IMG/VR virus record: IMGVR_UViG_3300042868_003635
Coordinates: 1-21,491 of that record
DNA: 21,491 bases
From: a virus
Reading direction: 5' to 3' (one strand)
The translations under genes and the position numbers were made by a program. The notes under the pieces are model-generated. The model had not been told where the DNA came from and searched no databases. It worked only from the letters and a program-made list of their open reading frames with translations. Positions 1 to 7,722 of this stretch are shown here, piece by piece. Within the stretch, counting starts at the first letter, position 1. Every line of letters starts with the position of its first letter.

Positions 1-1110
1 TGTCACAGTTGTATTTGCATCAAGAAGTCTATTCCATACAGCATTGTGAGCAAAATACATTGATCCGTCAGCATGGCTGTGAGCCAATGAACCATGATTA
101 GCAGCCGCAGATGGGAAAGAAGCTTGGTCTGGATAATATGTAGGAATCACCGACGACGCAATTGTGATTGCACCACTTGCATTCGTAACCGTTATGCCAG
201 TACCCGCAGTCAATGTTGCTCTGGAGAAGCCCGATCCATTACCAATATCTAATGCACCATTTGCGGGAGTTGTTGTTAAGCCTGTACCGCCCGAAGTCAC
301 AGCAACAGTGCCAGTCACGTTTGCGGCAGTGCCAGTTGTGTTCTGGTTCAAAGTTGGGAAGTTAGTCAGACCGGACGCATTTCCGGTTGGCGCAAGATAA
401 TCTGTGCCAGCGACAAAATTAGCTAATCGGTAATCACTGGCATAGGTGGTGTTTACGGCGTTGTCGCCCGTGTTTGAACCAGTCACGGCATCTAGTTTGG
501 TCTTGTCTCCCAAACTCATAGCGCCATCTGCCAAGGTTGTTGCCGCAGCAATGGTAATAACCACTGGCGCACTTGCGATCACAGTAGGACTGCCTGATAC
601 CGATACTGGCAAAGTCGCAGTCATCGTTACCTTGTTTGCAATGGTTAAGGAGGTAGAACCCGTGACATCACCTGTGTGATTGGCATTGCTCACCAGTGAA
701 CTATAGGTGCTGTTAACGGCGTTGTCGCCACTGTTTGTTCCAGTGGTAGCGTCTAGCTTGGTCTTGTCAAGCCCCAAGAGTAAACCGGCCTGACCACTTG
801 CAACTGCTGCAACCAAGCTTCCACTGGTCAGACGGGACTCTGCTTTAGCGCCTGAAGCCCAGACTGCTGCTGCGGTTCCTTCTTGGGCGCGAACCACCGT
901 CAACGTGTCTGTTGATCGCGCTGTAACCCTCACAATTTCCCAGCTTGATTCGGGGCCGCTTCCTTGAGTTAATGTCAGAAGAAACCAATCACCCGTAGGA
1001 CTTGGAAAGAGAGCGCCTTCTCCGGCTGCAACAGAAATCGATGTCGAAACAGCTGAGATACCGGAAGCCAGCGAACTGGTAGCGTTATTTGCAAATATCT
1101 GCGTAGCCAT
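1..1110 (-). CDS. tail fibre protein, N-terminal part (runs off left edge)
   Basis: The reading frame is open for 370 codons from ATG 1110 to the window edge, so the C-terminus is missing. Residues 1-100 look like a virion-attachment domain. The rest is Ser/Thr/Gly/Ala-rich and repetitive: DKTKLDATTG at 115-124 recurs as DKTKLDAVTG at 202-211, each followed by a GDNAVN-TY stretch, giving an 87-residue period. GDVTG (147-151) and VTSGGTGLTT (271-280) are shaft motifs common in phage tail fibres. The segment from about 331 (ADGSMYFAHNAVW) resembles the short Trp-containing domain of many phage structural proteins. The start is supported by AAGGA about 8 nt upstream and by a TAATG overlap with the stop of the preceding adaptor gene. 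Role: host-receptor binding appendage of the virion. The receptor-binding tip is not in the window. Confidence 0.85.
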   Translation of the reverse strand, partial: MATQIFANNATSSLASGISAVSTSISVAAGEGALFPSPTGDWFLLTLTQGSGPESSWEIVRVTARSTDTLTVVRAQEGTAAAVWASGAKAESRLTSGSLVAAVASGQAGLLLGLDKTKLDATTGTNSGDNAVNSTYSSLVSNANHTGDVTGSTSLTIANKVTMTATLPVSVSGSPTVIASAPVVITIAAATTLADGAMSLGDKTKLDAVTGSNTGDNAVNTTYASDYRLANFVAGTDYLAPTGNASGLTNFPTLNQNTTGTAANVTGTVAVTSGGTGLTTTPANGALDIGNGSGFSRATLTAGTGITVTNASGAITIASSVIPTYYPDQASFPSAAANHGSLAHSHADGSMYFAHNAVWNRLLDANTTVT

Positions 1111-1400
1111 TAGTATTCCTTCACTTTGATTTTTATTTCGGCTTGCTTAACTCGACTGCCGGTAGTGGTCAAAGTCGCAGTTATCTTGTAAGTCGTACCG
1201 TCAGTTCCTCCAGAGGTCCAAACTTTGACTACGCCGTTTGTCAATGTCGAGTACAGAATAGTTAATCCTGCTTCAACAGTAACTACGGAGCCATTCGGAC
1301 CTGGGGCTGTATCAGCCAAGTCAGAAAGCCATTCAGAAAAGTCGATGTCGTAATCTTGTATCTCAGCTGGTTGTTTTTGAAATCTAGCAAGGATGCTCAT
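1110..1400 (-). CDS. phage fibre-tail adaptor-like protein
   Basis: This 96-residue protein has the pattern of the small phage fibre-tail adaptor family. It begins with a KQPAEIQDYDIDFSEWL segment, then has an Ig-like beta domain with W81-SGG and YKITATLTT strands and a charged beta tail ending IKIKVKEY. In related phages such proteins join the tail fibre to the tail. It lies between the repeat-rich 704-residue structural gene (4-base ATGA overlap at its start) and the tail fibre gene (TAATG overlap at its stop), so the three are translationally coupled. AAGG lies about 11 nt before the ATG. The family assignment is from remembered sequence pattern and is moderately sure; the structural role is well supported by context. 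Confidence 0.75.
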   Translation of the reverse strand: MSILARFQKQPAEIQDYDIDFSEWLSDLADTAPGPNGSVVTVEAGLTILYSTLTNGVVKVWTSGGTDGTTYKITATLTTTGSRVKQAEIKIKVKEY

Positions 1401-3511
1401 ACTATTGCCTTATGTGTTTCTTCCGGTACGTAGGCGATATAAATTGAGGGTGAAGTTGAGAGTATCAAAACGGCCATCAATACAGTTTGTGTTTGCTGGC
1501 TTACTCCTGTAGGAGCAGTCAGGCTTCTGGCAGTTACTCCTAAAGCGCTTTGCGCTTGGGATGCTTCTGCAAATAATTCGATAGTTCGCATGTAGCCAGA
1601 TGTAACGACCCCTTGTCCTTGCGCAGAAGTAATAGAAGGTATTGACCTCGTTCTGGCAAACGTTCCAAGTGAAGACTGCGCTTGACTCGATGTAGTGGTA
1701 GATGCTCTGGTAGCGGCAAATTGACCTGAAGTGGTCTGAGTTATTCCATCTTGATTGGTAAAGGAGACGTTGAGCGAGGAGACAAAAGGCCCAGACGATT
1801 GACTCTGGGACGAGGCGCTGATAGCGTTAACATCACGTTCAGCTTGAAGATTAGCCTGACTGACTTGGGATGATGCGTTAGCTAAGTCTATAGCTTGTAC
1901 AACGCTACCGTTTGCTGCTTGCACCTGCGTAGATGCATTTGTCAAGAAACTTAATTGGTCAACTAGACCCAAACTGCTTTGAACCTGCTCTGTTGAAATA
2001 ACAGAAATCACTAGTCGAGCCACATTGCCATCACTAGACTGAACCTGACTTGCACCCATCGAGCAAGAGATACTTAGAAGTGAAGCGCCAACTGAAGACT
2101 GGACTTGCTCTACTAGCAAAGCACTTTGTACTAACCTCTCCATTGCTCCAACGGAAGACTGGGTTATTCCATCTTCGTTAGTGAAGTAGGCATTGCGCTC
2201 GAAGACACAAGGTCCAGACGATTGCGCTTGAAAAGCGGCAAACGATGATGATATATCGCGCTGTGTTTGAACAGTTGTCTGATTAACTTGTTCAGATGAG
2301 TTGGACGAGTCAACATTAAGCGCATAGACTGAGCCAGCACTTTGTGTCTGTGTCGATACGTGAGACAAGTACGACGTTACGTCCGCTTGAGACAAGTTAC
2401 TCTGCACTTGCTCTGTAGCAACTCCAAGATTAACCGTTGCAACCAATGAGCCAGCACTCGACTGAGTCTGATACGCATCTATGGAGCAAGTGATATTTCG
2501 AGCCAAATCTCCATTCGAAGTTTGCGATTGATTTGTATAAAACGAGGTCTGCGTTTGCTGATCAAGAATTCCAATGGTAGATTGAGTGATACCGTCTGAC
2601 GCAGCGAAATAAACTGTTGGCTGCAATGAACCTAGAATCGATTGGCTCTGCGCACTATCTGAATTTGAACTAATGGCAAGCTGTGTTTGCGCTCCCATTT
2701 CTTGGGTCTGACTAGAGTCAATCAATATTGATAGGCTGCGATCATTTGCGCCAATTACCGATTGAGCCTGACTAGCGTCAAGAGTGAGAAGAGCAGTTAT
2801 AGACGCTGCGCTTAAAGAACTTTGCGACTGCTCTGTCAATCCAGAACTAGCAATATTCAAATCAATAGATGATTGTGCGCTTTGAGTCTGGGTAGACTGG
2901 CTCGTCGCAACGACCTCACCCGCGAATGCACCAGAGGATGCTTGCGATTGAGAGGTGGATGCACCTTGATTAACTGTGAATGCTGCTACTGCCGTTTGAG
3001 ACTGACTTGAGTCCCATCCAGCGTTATATGTATTTGTACAGGAAATTACTGTACCCTGAGTCTGACTTGTATCAGACAGTAACGAAACTGTATTGTCTAA
3101 GAATGCAGCACTTGACTGAACCTGATCTACTGAAACACTAAGACCAATCAACGCACGAGAAGTAGCTCCATCTGCTACCTGCGCCTGGGACGAGGAGTTG
3201 ATGGACTCAGCCGTGCAGTCCAAAGCGCCAACTGCTCCCTGAGACTGAGAAGATACTAGGTCAGATGTGACTGTTCGATCAAGTAAGCCTGAAGCGGATT
3301 GAATAACGCTGTCAAAAATTGATACGATTTGAGAGCGCTCAAGCGCGGCGGTTGCAGACTGAACTTGTGATGAATCCAAAGAACAAGAAACTTCCCTTGC
3401 AAGGATTGCTTCCTGACTCTGCGTTTGTGAAACTGAACCCGAAAACGCAATGCTTATTCCCGACGAACCATTTAAGGCCGCTGAGTTAAGCGAAGACGAG
3501 TTCAGGCGCAT
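1397..3511 (-). CDS. repeat-rich virion appendage protein (about 33 x 20-residue repeats)
   Basis: This is a 704-residue protein of unknown function. The N-terminus (LNSSSLNSAALNG) matches the LNS-x-LN start seen on several phage appendage proteins. Residues 25 to about 675 are a strikingly regular repeat with a Q-x-Q core (consensus SSQxQSSxGxL) centred near 30, 50, 70, 90, 110, 131, 151 and so on to 673. The unit is 20 residues, occasionally 21. A higher-order period of about 140 residues (seven units) also shows: DGITQ occurs at 306-310, 447-451 and 588-592, and a QV-[N/S]-Q variant at about 408 and 549. Such rung-length repeats suggest a beta-solenoid stalk or fibre. The last 30 residues are hydrophobic and non-repetitive. 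No good SD is seen. It is probably a virion structural protein, given the tail-gene neighbours. Confidence 0.8.
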   Translation of the reverse strand: MRLNSSSLNSAALNGSSGISIAFSGSVSQTQSQEAILAREVSCSLDSSQVQSATAALERSQIVSIFDSVIQSASGLLDRTVTSDLVSSQSQGAVGALDCTAESINSSSQAQVADGATSRALIGLSVSVDQVQSSAAFLDNTVSLLSDTSQTQGTVISCTNTYNAGWDSSQSQTAVAAFTVNQGASTSQSQASSGAFAGEVVATSQSTQTQSAQSSIDLNIASSGLTEQSQSSLSAASITALLTLDASQAQSVIGANDRSLSILIDSSQTQEMGAQTQLAISSNSDSAQSQSILGSLQPTVYFAASDGITQSTIGILDQQTQTSFYTNQSQTSNGDLARNITCSIDAYQTQSSAGSLVATVNLGVATEQVQSNLSQADVTSYLSHVSTQTQSAGSVYALNVDSSNSSEQVNQTTVQTQRDISSSFAAFQAQSSGPCVFERNAYFTNEDGITQSSVGAMERLVQSALLVEQVQSSVGASLLSISCSMGASQVQSSDGNVARLVISVISTEQVQSSLGLVDQLSFLTNASTQVQAANGSVVQAIDLANASSQVSQANLQAERDVNAISASSQSQSSGPFVSSLNVSFTNQDGITQTTSGQFAATRASTTTSSQAQSSLGTFARTRSIPSITSAQGQGVVTSGYMRTIELFAEASQAQSALGVTARSLTAPTGVSQQTQTVLMAVLILSTSPSIYIAYVPEETHKAIV

Positions 3512-3530
3512 GATTCAATTTTTGCTCTAC

Positions 3531-3941
3531 TTAGAATCCAGAGGTAGAGTTTTTAACGTCGTGCGTGAAGCTCGTTGCCGAGACAATCGTACCGGCCGTA
3601 AACGCACCAATGGTCAAGTTGGCGCCAGATGCTCCAGCGCTGACATCCATCACTCTAGTTGTGCCGTCAGCCTTCATAATGCGCGCCCATGTAGGCGTGA
3701 TGGCGGCGACAGCTGTGCCTGATGTGATTGCGTTAGCAGTTAGCAAGCCGCTTACAGCAGCAGGGAAAGCTGTTGCGCCAAAAGTCAGGGTCACGCCCAA
3801 GACTTGTGAAACTATTGCTGTATCACCAGTTGCTGGCTGTGTGCCATCATAGATACGGATAGTGCCGCTGTTGCAAAGTGTAGCAAGTGCATCTGCCTGG
3901 ATGTTGACTGTTGCGTCAGCGATTTGTGTATTGAGTGCCAT
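3531..3941 (-). CDS. small phage structural protein, unknown function
   Basis: This 136-residue protein belongs to a widespread but uncharacterised type of phage structural protein. It starts MALNTQIADA, followed by a Leu/Ala helix, a TIRIYDGTQPATGD turn, and beta-rich segments of the form LTFGATAF-PAAVSGLLTANAI and WARIMKADGTTRVMDVSAG. The pattern is mostly beta with Ala/Thr-rich loops. It lies between the adaptor genes and the repeat-rich appendage gene, so a tail or decoration role is likely. A strong AGGAG lies 7 nt upstream of the ATG, the best SD in this part of the operon, which suggests high expression. The exact role is not known to me. Confidence 0.8.
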   Translation of the reverse strand: MALNTQIADATVNIQADALATLCNSGTIRIYDGTQPATGDTAIVSQVLGVTLTFGATAFPAAVSGLLTANAITSGTAVAAITPTWARIMKADGTTRVMDVSAGASGANLTIGAFTAGTIVSATSFTHDVKNSTSGF

Positions 3942-3966
3942 GAAATGCTCCTAGAAAATTAAAAAG

Positions 3967-4011
3967 AAAAAGAAAAAATAGACGCTTGTTAAGGCATCAC
4001 GGATACCAGCG
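3967..4011 (-). terminator. possible weak leftward terminator
   Basis: Read leftward, the gap between the 237-residue and 136-residue genes holds a 6-bp stem (GGUAUC-CGU-GAUGCC, one wobble pair) flanked by CGCU/AGCG and followed by U-rich runs (UUUUUUCUUUUUCUUUUU). The stem-to-U spacing is longer than ideal. A second 4-bp hairpin with a U6 tract lies just upstream (4012-4038). Any termination is probably partial. Confidence 0.35.
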
Positions 4012-4038
4012 AAAAAATTACCGCGACTTGTTCATCGC

Positions 4039-4752
4039 TTATGCCATTCCAGGTTTGACCTGAGGTTTCACCGCAAGAGTGGCGGCAATCTCCGCACCCA
4101 GCGAGGCAGTTACAACTGCAAGATATCCAGCCGCGCGAGCTTCGTTGCCAGCGTACTCTGCATCTTTGCTATAGCAGCGGTACATGATGAGGTTCAACAC
4201 ATCATCAGCATATATATCGGGAAGACTCATGTTGCCCGTCACTGCCGAATACAAGGCACCGTCTGCTGGCTCCGTAACATCTGTGGGGTACGCTGAGTAC
4301 ATGATCTCGAGCTGAGCAAGGGTTGTAGCGGGAGGGTATACGTAAAAGCTGCGGGGATCACGCGGATCAAACATGTAGTTGAGAATATCAACCACTGGAG
4401 TAACCGCGTGCCAACCTGGAGTCTGTGCGTCGAGCATTTCCCGTGCGATCAAACGAACAGCCTTTTTAGCGCTACTCGATGCCATGTTTCGGGTGATCTC
4501 GATCAACTTAGCCGGGGACGGTGTAAGCACCGCTGAGCCACCCGCAGCGGTCGCACTCAGCAAGCTTTGACGAGTACCCTGGACTAGCTGCATCGTAGCT
4601 GCCGTGTTCATAGCATCAGGTCTGACCTTAACAACTGAGCGCTGAGCGTCATTAAACCAGCGGACCAGCTCATTGACAGGCCATCGAACGGAAGTTTGAT
4701 CTTGCAGCAAGTCAGTGGCGCGGCGAATAACGGATTGAGCGGTGATAGTCAT
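4039..4752 (-). CDS. DUF6682-like phage adaptor/connector protein
   Basis: This 237-residue protein matches the pattern I associate with DUF6682, a phage family thought to act at the head-tail junction. It has an N-terminal helix with RRATDLLQD, the segment RWPVNELVRWFNDAQRSVVKVRPDA (about 23-47), a middle RxMLDAQTPGWHAV-x-YMFDPRDPRSFYVYPPA stretch (about 104-141) and a C-terminal helical region with LPDIYADDVLNLIMYRCYSKDAEYAGN. The final segment is Ala-rich and helical. AAGGA about 6 nt upstream supports the start. It follows the 217-residue adaptor-like gene with a 9-base gap, so both come from one transcript. The function as a neck or adaptor ring is inferred from family and position. Confidence 0.8.
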   Translation of the reverse strand: MTITAQSVIRRATDLLQDQTSVRWPVNELVRWFNDAQRSVVKVRPDAMNTAATMQLVQGTRQSLLSATAAGGSAVLTPSPAKLIEITRNMASSSAKKAVRLIAREMLDAQTPGWHAVTPVVDILNYMFDPRDPRSFYVYPPATTLAQLEIMYSAYPTDVTEPADGALYSAVTGNMSLPDIYADDVLNLIMYRCYSKDAEYAGNEARAAGYLAVVTASLGAEIAATLAVKPQVKPGMA

Positions 4753-4761
4753 GGATAGTCC

Positions 4762-5415
4762 TTATGCAAGGGCACGAGCCCGAATGTTGAGTGAGCCCCG
4801 AATGCGCCCACGTAGCGCCTCCGTGCGGGCTAAGTTAACTGCAAGCCGAAAAGCTGATCGGCTAAAGTCAGAATGGGTATCAGAGAAAAAGTTAGTATCT
4901 GGAATTGCATGAAGGCGAGCTTTTGCACCATAGACAATGCCCTCGACCCAATCTTCAAGAAGAATATCGTCGACTTGTGTTGCCACTCGAGACGGCTTGG
5001 TAGAAATCCGAAAGGTCAACATAGCTGCAGCAGAGATACTGGGAGCAGGATAGATAGCAACAACACCGGGAGATAGCTCAAAGAAGAACAAAGGATCGGA
5101 GCTACTTGGCGCAACGCCGCCTACAGAGCCGACGTAGGCCTGAACATTGGACATCATGGTGTGTGGGGCTGGGTCAAGTTCTTTAGTTCCGTACCACGCT
5201 TTGAGCACGCTACATACCTTCTGACCTGTCGGTACTTCCACGTCGTATTCAGTTACGCCTGCTTGAACACTTTGCGGATCAGGGGTGATCCGGACAATGC
5301 CGCTTGACTCACAAAATTCGATTGCGGAATCAAGTAACGCCTGACGTGCAAGGATATCTGGACACCCAGGTAAGGATGGCAATAGCCGAGACAGAAAGGC
5401 ATCTAAATTCTGCAT
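4762..5415 (-). CDS. putative head-tail adaptor / neck protein
   Basis: This is a 217-residue protein directly downstream of the capsid gene. The N-terminus is helical (FLSRLLPSLPGCPDILARQALLDSAIEFCESSG) and is followed by a beta-rich middle with YDVEVPTGQKVCSVLKAWYG and a VVAIYPAPS-x-LTFRIS segment. A C-terminal helical part (ILLEDWVEGIVYGAKARLHAI and SAFRLAVNLARTEALRGR) completes it. This helix-beta-helix layout is usual for podovirus adaptor proteins that dock under the portal. GGGGGA lies just before the ATG. A strong leftward terminator and an operator-like palindrome lie immediately upstream, so this gene probably opens a separate transcription unit running through the tail genes. Function is inferred from position and layout. 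Confidence 0.75.
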   Translation of the reverse strand: MQNLDAFLSRLLPSLPGCPDILARQALLDSAIEFCESSGIVRITPDPQSVQAGVTEYDVEVPTGQKVCSVLKAWYGTKELDPAPHTMMSNVQAYVGSVGGVAPSSSDPLFFFELSPGVVAIYPAPSISAAAMLTFRISTKPSRVATQVDDILLEDWVEGIVYGAKARLHAIPDTNFFSDTHSDFSRSAFRLAVNLARTEALRGRIRGSLNIRARALA

Positions 5416-5427
5416 GGTTCCCCCGTG

Positions 5428-5456
5428 AAAAAACCCCGGCCTTTGCGAGACCGAGG
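5428..5456 (-). terminator. rho-independent terminator after the capsid gene
   Basis: Read leftward, CCUCGGUC pairs with GGCCGGGG (8 bp, two G-U pairs) around the loop UCGCAAA, followed by six U. It lies 39 bases after the capsid stop codon and 13 bases before the next gene. A predicted promoter (5459-5486) would start transcription inside the 5' arm of this hairpin. Confidence 0.85.
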
Positions 5457-5458
5457 TC

Positions 5459-5486
5459 AGTTTATCACACTAACACGTTAGTGCAA
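5459..5486 (-). promoter_or_regulatory. predicted promoter with embedded palindrome, upstream of the adaptor/tail genes
   Basis: Read leftward: TTGCAC at 5486-5481, a 16-bp spacer, and TAAACT at 5464-5459 with an extended -10 (TGA before TAAACT). The spacer contains most of the CTAAC..GTTAG palindrome. The same TTGCAC precedes the palindrome at 7728-7745. The expected start site near 5452 falls in the 5' arm of the terminator, so this transcript would not form the hairpin. The -35 matches consensus at only 3 of 6. Confidence 0.5.
5468..5483. promoter_or_regulatory. operator-like palindrome CACTAAC-AC-GTTAGTG
   Basis: Seven-base arms flank a 2-base centre; the copy at 7728-7745 contains the same 16 bases. 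The 2-nt centre is too short for an RNA loop at full pairing, so a site for a dimeric DNA-binding protein is more likely than a hairpin. It is intergenic, between the capsid stop and its terminator. Confidence 0.7.
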
Positions 5487-5494
5487 ATAACTTT

Positions 5495-6493
5495 TTAGAC
5501 AACAACAAGAGTAGCCAAAGACTCAGGCTTCACTACTTTGTAGCCAAAAACATTCAGTGAACGGATGAAGTCACCAAAGTCGTTGGGGTTACGGACGGTT
5601 TCCATCTTCGTAATCTGCGAAGCAAACGTGATGGCCGACTTGTGACCGGCGATGATGGCGCGGCGTTTGACACCACCAGCAGCAGTGATGCTGTTCTCAG
5701 AACCATTACCCGATACCCAAGGAGCAGCGGAAGCGGCGCCTTTAGGCAACTGGTTGCTCACATAAACCGTGAAACGGTCGATGCTGCCGATTTTGCCGTT
5801 ACGAACCATGGAGGTTGGGTCACCCATGAACTGAGCCTGTGACAAGTTGGATTGCATCAACATGGCGCGGGTATAGGGGTCAAGCACCAACCAGCGACCG
5901 GCGTCAGGCACGTTCTGCTCGTCAAGCACAGAAGCCAGTTCCAGAATCTTCTGGAGAGCCAGGGCAGGTGTCAACGTGATAGGTGCAGCATCGGTACCCA
6001 AATTGTAAGAACCGCTGTTCTTGCCTGCAGTAGCACCTTTGTTAGTCGCGTCGCTACCAGCGAAGGTGTTGTAAATGACCGTAGAGTCAATCGCAATGCG
6101 CATCTGCTCAGCAGCGTCAGTACTGAACATGTCCAGCAAGTTTGGCTTGGCTTGGTACTCAAGAACATCATTGACGGTGAAGGCAAAGTATTTGCCCTTG
6201 TCAATGTTTAGGTCCAAGGTGCTTGGGGTTGGCACTTGATATGCCAAGGCCGTACCAGCAACGTAGTCAGAGACTGTAAGCGTAGGAGCCAAATTAATGG
6301 TTACCTTATCGCCCATACCGCTGATGTCGCCTTGCCAGTCGGTGTTAGCGATCTCGCCATAGACGGAAGCTGCGTAGAACTTCGCGTTCAGCTTGGCGGA
6401 CCAAACTGATGGGATAAATGTGCCGCTGTATGCGGGGGAAGTGGTGAAGTTCGTGTTACCACTAGAACCTGAAGAACTTACTGCGAATGCCAT
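5495..6493 (-). CDS. major capsid protein
   Basis: This 332-residue protein is close in size to short-tailed phage coat proteins and sits directly downstream of the scaffold. Features seen: a Ser/Gly-rich N-terminus, then SVWSAKLNAKFYAASVYGEIANTDWQGDI (about 29-57), which is the N-arm plus spine-like segment of coat proteins; YVAGTALAYQVPTPSTLDLNIDKGKYFAFTVNDVLEYQ (about 77-114); a helical AAEQMRIAIDSTVIYNTFAG; the P-domain-like ALQKILELASVLDEQNVPDAGRWLVLDPYTRAMLMQ; and a basic RRAIIAGHKSAITFASQITKMET. The order portal, scaffold, capsid is conserved in phages. A GGAG at about 8 nt supports the start. A strong terminator follows. The family call is firm; the exact HK97-fold subgroup is not resolved. 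Confidence 0.92.
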   Translation of the reverse strand: MAFAVSSSGSSGNTNFTTSPAYSGTFIPSVWSAKLNAKFYAASVYGEIANTDWQGDISGMGDKVTINLAPTLTVSDYVAGTALAYQVPTPSTLDLNIDKGKYFAFTVNDVLEYQAKPNLLDMFSTDAAEQMRIAIDSTVIYNTFAGSDATNKGATAGKNSGSYNLGTDAAPITLTPALALQKILELASVLDEQNVPDAGRWLVLDPYTRAMLMQSNLSQAQFMGDPTSMVRNGKIGSIDRFTVYVSNQLPKGAASAAPWVSGNGSENSITAAGGVKRRAIIAGHKSAITFASQITKMETVRNPNDFGDFIRSLNVFGYKVVKPESLATLVVV

Positions 6494-6533
6494 GGTGATA
6501 CTCCAAATATTTGCACCACCACGGCGACCCTAT

Positions 6534-7436
6534 CTATGTGATACGACCTTCTGCCATGGCGGCATTGATTTCAGACTCCATTTGCTGCTGCCTAGCTTCG
6601 TTGCCTCGGTACTTGCCTTGAGCTACATCTCTGTAAAACGCCGTAATAGCGCCTTGCGAAATAGTAGTCTGGGTGGGTACTTGGGCAGGTGCTGACGCAA
6701 CCGCTCGTGGAGCCACTTGTTTGTCCAGGGGGTTGACCTTCGGCGCGATCACCGGAGCAGCCAAACCTTTAAAAGCTTGGAAAATCCGTATAACTTGGCC
6801 TGCGTCTAAGTTGTCTTGAGCTACTTTCAGCGCGGATTGGCGGGGTACGCCGTACACTGGGTCTGCTTCTCCAAGCCATGCGCGAAACGCATCGTCCTCG
6901 TTTACTGCATCCCAATCCGGGACTGAGGCCTCGATTCGCGCAAAGAACTTGTCCTGCTCGCTCTGGGCCACAGCACCCGCTGTACCTTCCATTCGCTGCT
7001 CTAGCTGCTTGAACCGTTCGCCGTATGAGTCGGAAACATCGGCCAGCGTTTGCTGACTCATACGTTTCACCATCTCAACCAGGTCCGCACCAAACATCTC
7101 AACATCCTGGGGGTTGCTAGCTACCGGTTCAGGTTGCCTAGACGGCGCAGAACTCAATCGCTGCAGCTCCAGTTTGGTTTGCTCCAGCTCTTGCGAAATC
7201 TGCAAAATCTTCGCATCGCGGGACCGAATAACACCGTCTAAACTTTTGAACTTCTGTTGCCAGTCGTCCGCTGGTTTGGGTGCCGGTTCCACAACTACCT
7301 GCTCTACGGGGGCTACACCCGCATCTACTACCTGCTCTACCGCTGCTGGTTCTAAGCTGCCTGTAGGTGCATTCATTTGCTCCAAAAGGGCTTCTGCTTG
7401 TTCGAGCTGCTGCTGAACGTGGGTGGGCAATGCCAT
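6534..7436 (-). CDS. capsid scaffolding protein
   Basis: This 300-residue acidic, Gln/Ala/Glu-rich protein is encoded immediately before the capsid gene. The first 60 residues are low-complexity (EQVVVEPAPKPADD). A coiled coil follows at about 72-98 (SRDAKILQISQELEQTKLELQRL), then further helical stretches (MVKRMSQQTLADVSDSYGERFKQLEQRM) and a small basic C-terminal end (FYRDVAQGKYRGNEARQQQMESEINAAM). Such a composition and position are typical of internal scaffolds, which guide procapsid assembly through a short basic C-terminus that binds coat protein. AGGAG about 9 nt upstream supports the start. A small 4-bp GUGC/GCAC hairpin lies right next to this SD. Confidence 0.85.
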   Translation of the reverse strand: MALPTHVQQQLEQAEALLEQMNAPTGSLEPAAVEQVVDAGVAPVEQVVVEPAPKPADDWQQKFKSLDGVIRSRDAKILQISQELEQTKLELQRLSSAPSRQPEPVASNPQDVEMFGADLVEMVKRMSQQTLADVSDSYGERFKQLEQRMEGTAGAVAQSEQDKFFARIEASVPDWDAVNEDDAFRAWLGEADPVYGVPRQSALKVAQDNLDAGQVIRIFQAFKGLAAPVIAPKVNPLDKQVAPRAVASAPAQVPTQTTISQGAITAFYRDVAQGKYRGNEARQQQMESEINAAMAEGRIT

Positions 7437-7469
7437 ATCTACTTCTCCTGTGCTTTTTGCACGTCGGTC

Positions 7470-7496
7470 AAAAACCTTACAGCATCGCTGTTAAGG
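7470..7496 (-). terminator. rho-independent terminator between the 69-residue gene and scaffold
   Basis: Read leftward: CCUU-(bulged A)-ACAGC, loop GAU, GCUGU-AAGG, then UUUUU. The stem is 9 bp with one bulge. It would make the 69-residue gene largely monocistronic, with scaffold and capsid expressed by read-through or another promoter. Confidence 0.75.
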
Positions 7497-7504
7497 GGGA
7501 ACCG

Positions 7505-7714
7505 TCAGGGCTTACGCACCCTTGCCTCATCAAGTTTGGTAATGATGTTCTGGAGGGACTGTGCATACCCTTGGGCACGCCTCAGTTGCTCGACATCCAC
7601 CACCTTCATGAGGACCTCAATTTTTTGGTCAAGCTCAGCCTGCAGCCACTCTTTGAATCTAGGGTGGCCCGAGGCCATCATTTCAAACAACTGCAGTTCT
7701 TGTTTCTTGTCCAT
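7505..7714 (-). CDS. 69-residue helical protein between portal and scaffold
   Basis: This is a small charged protein predicted to be almost wholly helical (KKQELQLFEMMASGHPRFKEWLQAELDQKIEVLMKVVDVEQLRRAQGYAQSLQNIITKLDEARVRKP). Small helical proteins of this kind often lie between portal and scaffold in podovirus-like genomes, but I know no function for them. There is no SD in front of the ATG. A promoter predicted at 7723-7751 would start the mRNA only 0-4 nt before the ATG, suggesting a leaderless message. A rho-independent terminator begins 9 bases after its stop. An alternative start at Met12 also lacks an SD. Confidence 0.75.
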   Translation of the reverse strand: MDKKQELQLFEMMASGHPRFKEWLQAELDQKIEVLMKVVDVEQLRRAQGYAQSLQNIITKLDEARVRKP

Positions 7715-7722
7715 TAGCGGAA

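Noticed and set aside
164-679. Two rightward ORFs at the left edge
   Set aside because: They are antisense to the tail fibre gene, whose open frame with fibre motifs covers the whole stretch.
1-1110. Diversity-generating retroelement acting on the tail fibre
   Set aside because: No reverse transcriptase or template repeat is visible, and the fibre C-terminus lies outside the window.
1397-3511. Repeat structure as a CRISPR or tandem DNA repeat
   Set aside because: The 60-base period exists only at protein level; DNA copies are divergent and the frame is open.
3942-4038. A-rich tract as a gene or phage-specific element
   Set aside because: It is explained by the U-rich tails of weak leftward terminators and has no ORF.
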